This document shows, piece by piece, positions 60,756-64,000 of a DNA stretch of 64,000 nt. The position numbers and the translations under genes were made by a program. A model generated the notes under the pieces. That model was not told the DNA's origin, did not search any database, and saw only the letters and a program-made list of their open reading frames with translations. Every line of letters begins with the position of its first letter. The first letter of the stretch is position 1. The DNA is from Cylindrobasidium torrendii FP15055 ss-10 (Eukaryota > Basidiomycota > Agaricomycetes > Agaricales > Physalacriaceae), in NCBI GenBank assembly GCA_000934385.1, contig KN880444.1, forward strand, positions 124,001-188,000, in the 5' to 3' direction.

Positions 60756-61858
60756 ATATCAACGGATCAGGCTGCGTGAGCGGCTGGGTTGGTGGTCGAT
60801 CAAGTCAAAAGGCGGAAATTTGCGCTGCGAACAGATGGGCTTATAAGCCGAGCTTCGGCATCGTGCGGCTTCCCACGCTTGACCCTTGCGATACCTCTTC
60901 GACTGAGCCACTCATCCTCCCTTGCTCGCCGGACCTCCAATTCACTGGCGCCGTCGACTTTTGAACGCTGATGCCGCCGCGCCTCCGCGATCGCCATCAT
61001 TTCATCACCCATCACCGTTGGACCATCACGGTGAATATCAGAGGATTTAACAGAGGTTTAAATAGATGGCTACAGCCCATCGTCTCAGTAGATGCTTCAA
61101 ATCTCCATCGTGGGATGTAATCTAACTACTCGATTTGCCCTCGTCACCGACTCACCGTCGCCCTCCTGCTGGTGGTGGTAGAGAGGGTGTTAAGTTTCGA
61201 CAGAGATATTTCCAACACCTCGATAGTGGATTTGAGCTGGTTGATTTTCTCTGATAAACGCTAAAGGGTGTCTTCCTGTGGTCGATTCAGAGCGCATATC
61301 TTGCCTGCCATAGCCACCAATGCAAATAGAGGAGGTCGGCAGACTTCGTACCATTTCCGATGTGGTTAACCGTTTGACGCGAGTGTGGAATCGCAGCTTT
61401 TCAGTCCGCTCGTGTACTAGTGATGCAGGAGTACTAAAACTCATGCCTAAGGAAGATGCACAGACTCGATACTCCGGTAAGTACCATTGTAGCGTATACG
61501 CTAGCTCGCCTGCACAACACGTCGCCCTTCCCCACGAAAATGATGCGTTAGTCGCACCGGAAGAAAGCAGAATACAATGCTCGACCAGACCTATTGATGC
61601 ATGGGTTCGTGTGAAGATTGCATGCACGTTATCATGGGTATCGGTGTAGGTAATTGCACTTTGCAGCGCGACGTCAAGGTTCCGTAGCCAGTTGATACAT
61701 AAGAAACTGTTTATTGGCAGAAAACGCAAGCTAAGGAAGGAAAGACCATAAGATTATAACCCCACACGCAGGAAAGGCAAACAGCACGAGAAGACCAGAT
61801 ATCTCAGGAGGTAGGCAGGAAAGCCCTACCTACACTCCTCAGTCGGCATAAATACGGA
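60756..61858. other. Intergenic, about 1.1 kb
   Basis: Promoter of the GATA gene and 3' flank of VAP. Frames here (for example minus 61190-61729) have no support. Confidence 0.5.
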
Positions 61859-63199
61859 TCAGAAAAACAGGTAGGTAGTGATGAAAACAGTGAGCGCAAC
61901 GACAACAACAACCTGCAAGGATACGCCTTCCTGCTGTGGCATCTCCTCAACATATGACCGCGCATCACTGACACCTGATAGAACGGTCTCATTATCCGAG
62001 TATCGCCTGCTCCTGCGCCGCCGCATCTCTGAGGGTGCCTCGGTGGATGGTGGCGGAATGGCTTCGGCCAACAGCGCACGAAGACGCTCGTTCTCGGCCT
62101 CGTATTCTTGGAGCTTAGCGAGGAGTTTCTCGCTAGCCGGCGCAGGTGAATGGCTTCTACGGCGCTCCTTGACTGGAGCAGGGACAGGGGCAGGTTCGGT
62201 GTGCTGCTGCACGTGCACAACCGGCGTGGGCACACGAGGCGGCGCGGGGGCGGGGGCAACAGCAAAGCTCGGAAGAGGCTCGGGGGCAGGGGGCTCAGTT
62301 TCGATCCTAGAGTCGTTGTGAATCGGGATAGGGACCTCGTCTGCTACCGAAAAGTCCGCCACTGGTGGAGATGCCTCGCGCTCGTGCTCTGGTTCATACG
62401 CACGGTTGAAGGCGGAAATGGGGAGCGATGGGTGGCCATTGGTTGCAGGATGCTGACGGACGGTATCGTATGTCTAGGGACCAACGTCATTCCCGGATCA
62501 GCTAGCGGACTGCGATGAGGCGCACCTGTTCGTGCAATATCGAGCTCTGATTTGCGGCATGCTCGTCCTCTTCTTCGAGCACGCCAGCGTGTTCAGACCG
62601 CAAGTACTGCACCTTCAGCTTCTGTTGGAAGACCCGGTCGGGACCCGTGGCGGCGTCAGAAACATTCCACTTGTGTGAATGAGATAGCTGTTCAGAGGCA
62701 ATGTCGCAACGGTGACGTACAATTTCTGCCAACTGCTTGCCATCCTTCTCCGGTGTAATGAGAGTGCTCTGAATGAGGAATTTGTCTTTGCATTTTGCGT
62801 TGAGCGGGGGCTCCTCCTTCATTGCCTGGAGCATCACTGGAACACGCCAATTTCAGCGTTCATGATTCATTTCACCGCTGTGGACCACGTACCGGACACC
62901 TCAACCGTCTCACCTGGCTCCACCCTGCCAGAATTGGGCCGCACGCAGTACAACTGTCGCCTGCGTTAGCCCCCATGCACGAAAAAAATTGTGACCTAGC
63001 CATGCTCACCTTTGGCGCCGTTGTTTTGACTTTGAATGCTACCGGTCGGTCATTCTCGTTTGTGATACTTAGAGATCGTTTGACGAGCTGGGTGAGCGGT
63101 CCTGCGCGACAGCGGGTTGTAAGCTACGACAGCGCCAGTAGCAATGGCCGACGTACTCGGGAAGCCAAGAGTAGTGCTCGGCGTGAGCGTCACAGACAT
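61859..63199 (-). CDS. VAP/Scs2 family ER contact-site protein
   Basis: Starts MSVTLTPSTTLGFP at 63199, spliced to RPLTQLVKRSLSITNENDRP and VAFKVKTTAPK, then QLYCVRPNSGRVEPGETVEV and KCKDKFLIQSTLITPEKD. This is the MSP (major sperm protein) domain of VAP proteins, including the FKVKTTAPK..YCVRPN core that binds FFAT motifs. A Pro/Ala/Val-rich linker and a short coiled coil (SEKLLAKLQEYEAENERLRA) follow, and the C-terminus is a tail anchor (VVVVVALTVFITTYLFF). Acts on the ER membrane, tethering lipid-transfer proteins at contact sites. About six exons. The alternative ATG at 63250 would add 17 residues and is less like the family. Confidence 0.92.
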
Positions 63200-63403
63200 T
63201 TTCGGCGCAGGTGGTGGAAGGTCAAAGTCAAGTCTCTTTCGCGGGGGCATAGTCCACGTGTGATCTTGTTGGCAAATTAGCTTAGTCAGCGAACACTTGT
63301 CTACCTTCTCCGCTGTCCAGAGCTGTCTTATAAACTAACTCGAGCTATCTCTAGTTTTACTTGACCCCTTCCTGCACAGTTCTCCTTTGGTTCTCCTTCT
63401 GTT

Positions 63404-64000
63404 TCATCTCCACGCCCCCTGCACGAGGAATTCGCTGACTGCGTCTGCCAAAAGTTCATGCACCTGCGCTGTCGGGTGCCACCTGCGCTGTCGGGTGCCC
63501 ACTGTTGTACCAGAAGTATCCTTCAGAATCCTTGCACTCGCAATATCTGGTGGTAAACGTAAACACTAGCTTGCCTCGTGGACTATGCCACTCACCCCGT
63601 CGTATTCGTGAACCCATAACCCTGGGCGTCGTCTAGCACCGTGTTAAACCACCGGTGGGAGTCAAACTCCAACATCTCCAGTCCTTGCGGAGATGAGTCA
63701 CCCGTTCTCACACTTTCCATAGCACCCCCGCCATCGTCTCCGCTTGCGACTCGGAAACTCGCAAGAGCCTTCTTCAACGCGCTATTGTATTCCTTGATCC
63801 GTTGTTTCTTCCTCCCAGCCTGTGCAGCGTTGCCGAGTGTCGCAGGCGCGCGCTCTCCGGGCGGGACATTCAAAAACAAGTGTTGCCTGTAACCTTTCCC
63901 AATGACAGAGTGCTGAAACTGTAATGAGGTCCACGCAATCCGAGTACTAGTGACAAGCACAATACCACGGCACCCATGTAGGCCCTCATTTCGGCATCCC
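63404..64000 (-). CDS. GDSL-type secreted esterase, 3' part, frame-shifted end (5' end outside window)
   Basis: Minus-strand exon to about 63600 reads GKGYRQHLFLNVPPGERAPA, IKEYNSALKKALASFRV, MLEFDSHRWFNTVLDDAQGY and GFTNTTG. A short intron then leads to YFWYNSGHPTAQV. These are the late blocks of the fungal GDSL lipase/lysophospholipase family, with the catalytic GHPT histidine. Immediately after it a 19 bp tandem duplication shifts the frame: the protein then ends APDSAGA with TGA at 63456-63458. Skipping one repeat copy would continue HELLADAVSEFLVQGAWR to a stop at 63404-63406, which fits the family. The gene begins beyond the right edge. Confidence 0.78.
63462..63499. repeat. Perfect 19 bp tandem duplication inside the esterase gene
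   Basis: ACCTGCGCTGTCGGGTGCC occurs twice back to back (63462-63480 and 63481-63499). Nineteen is not a multiple of three, so it breaks the reading frame of the GDSL gene on the minus strand. Identical copies imply a recent event or an assembly artefact. Confidence 0.95.

Overview
The window is nuclear DNA of a filamentous basidiomycete, most likely an Agaricomycete. Nearly every gene is cut by many 41-70 nt GT-AG introns with CTRAY-like branch sites. The gene families are typical of mushrooms: a P450 with many introns, a coiled-coil F-box protein, GDSL-type secreted esterases, Con-6, Zn2Cys6 factors, and a small cysteine-rich secreted protein. Spacing is tight. I see no transposon, rRNA, tRNA or CRISPR. 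All gene models are manual splicings of the reading frames; exon edges are best guesses from splice consensus, phase and family conservation.

Layout, 1-24.7 kb: HMG-box protein (+); small secreted Cys-rich protein (-); RAE1 mRNA-export factor (-), sharing a 143 bp promoter with an F-box protein (+); an unrecognised 502-aa protein (-); cytochrome P450 (+); FHA-domain protein (-), sharing a 144 bp promoter with a CoA-transferase III/2-methylacyl-CoA racemase (+); a cytochrome b5-acyl-CoA dehydrogenase fusion (+); Zn2Cys6 transcription factor (-).

24.7-43.5 kb: two poorly resolved membrane-protein loci; a BuGZ/ZNF207 zinc-finger homologue (-); a four-helix membrane protein (-); a single-pass Ser/Thr-rich protein (-); an XLF/Nej1 end-joining factor (+); a Mim1/TOM13-type outer-membrane biogenesis protein (+); a GDSL-family protein lacking its catalytic serine (-); acetate kinase (-) divergent from phosphoketolase (+); a conserved-looking 99-aa protein (+).

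43.5-64 kb: alpha/beta hydrolase (+); bifunctional PFK-2/FBPase-2 (-); lipid-anchored casein kinase 1 (-); an ALKBH6-type dioxygenase with two unresolved junctions (+); a tiny stand-alone Zn2Cys6 protein (+); a Git1-like permease (+); Sem1/DSS1 (-); Con-6 (-); GATA factor (-); VAP/Scs2 ER contact-site protein (-); and the 3' part of a GDSL esterase (-) whose end is shifted by a 19 bp tandem duplication.

Genes that plausibly work together: phosphoketolase and acetate kinase (sugar phosphate to acetyl-phosphate to acetate plus ATP), and the racemase with the b5-linked acyl-CoA dehydrogenase (branched acyl-CoA oxidation).
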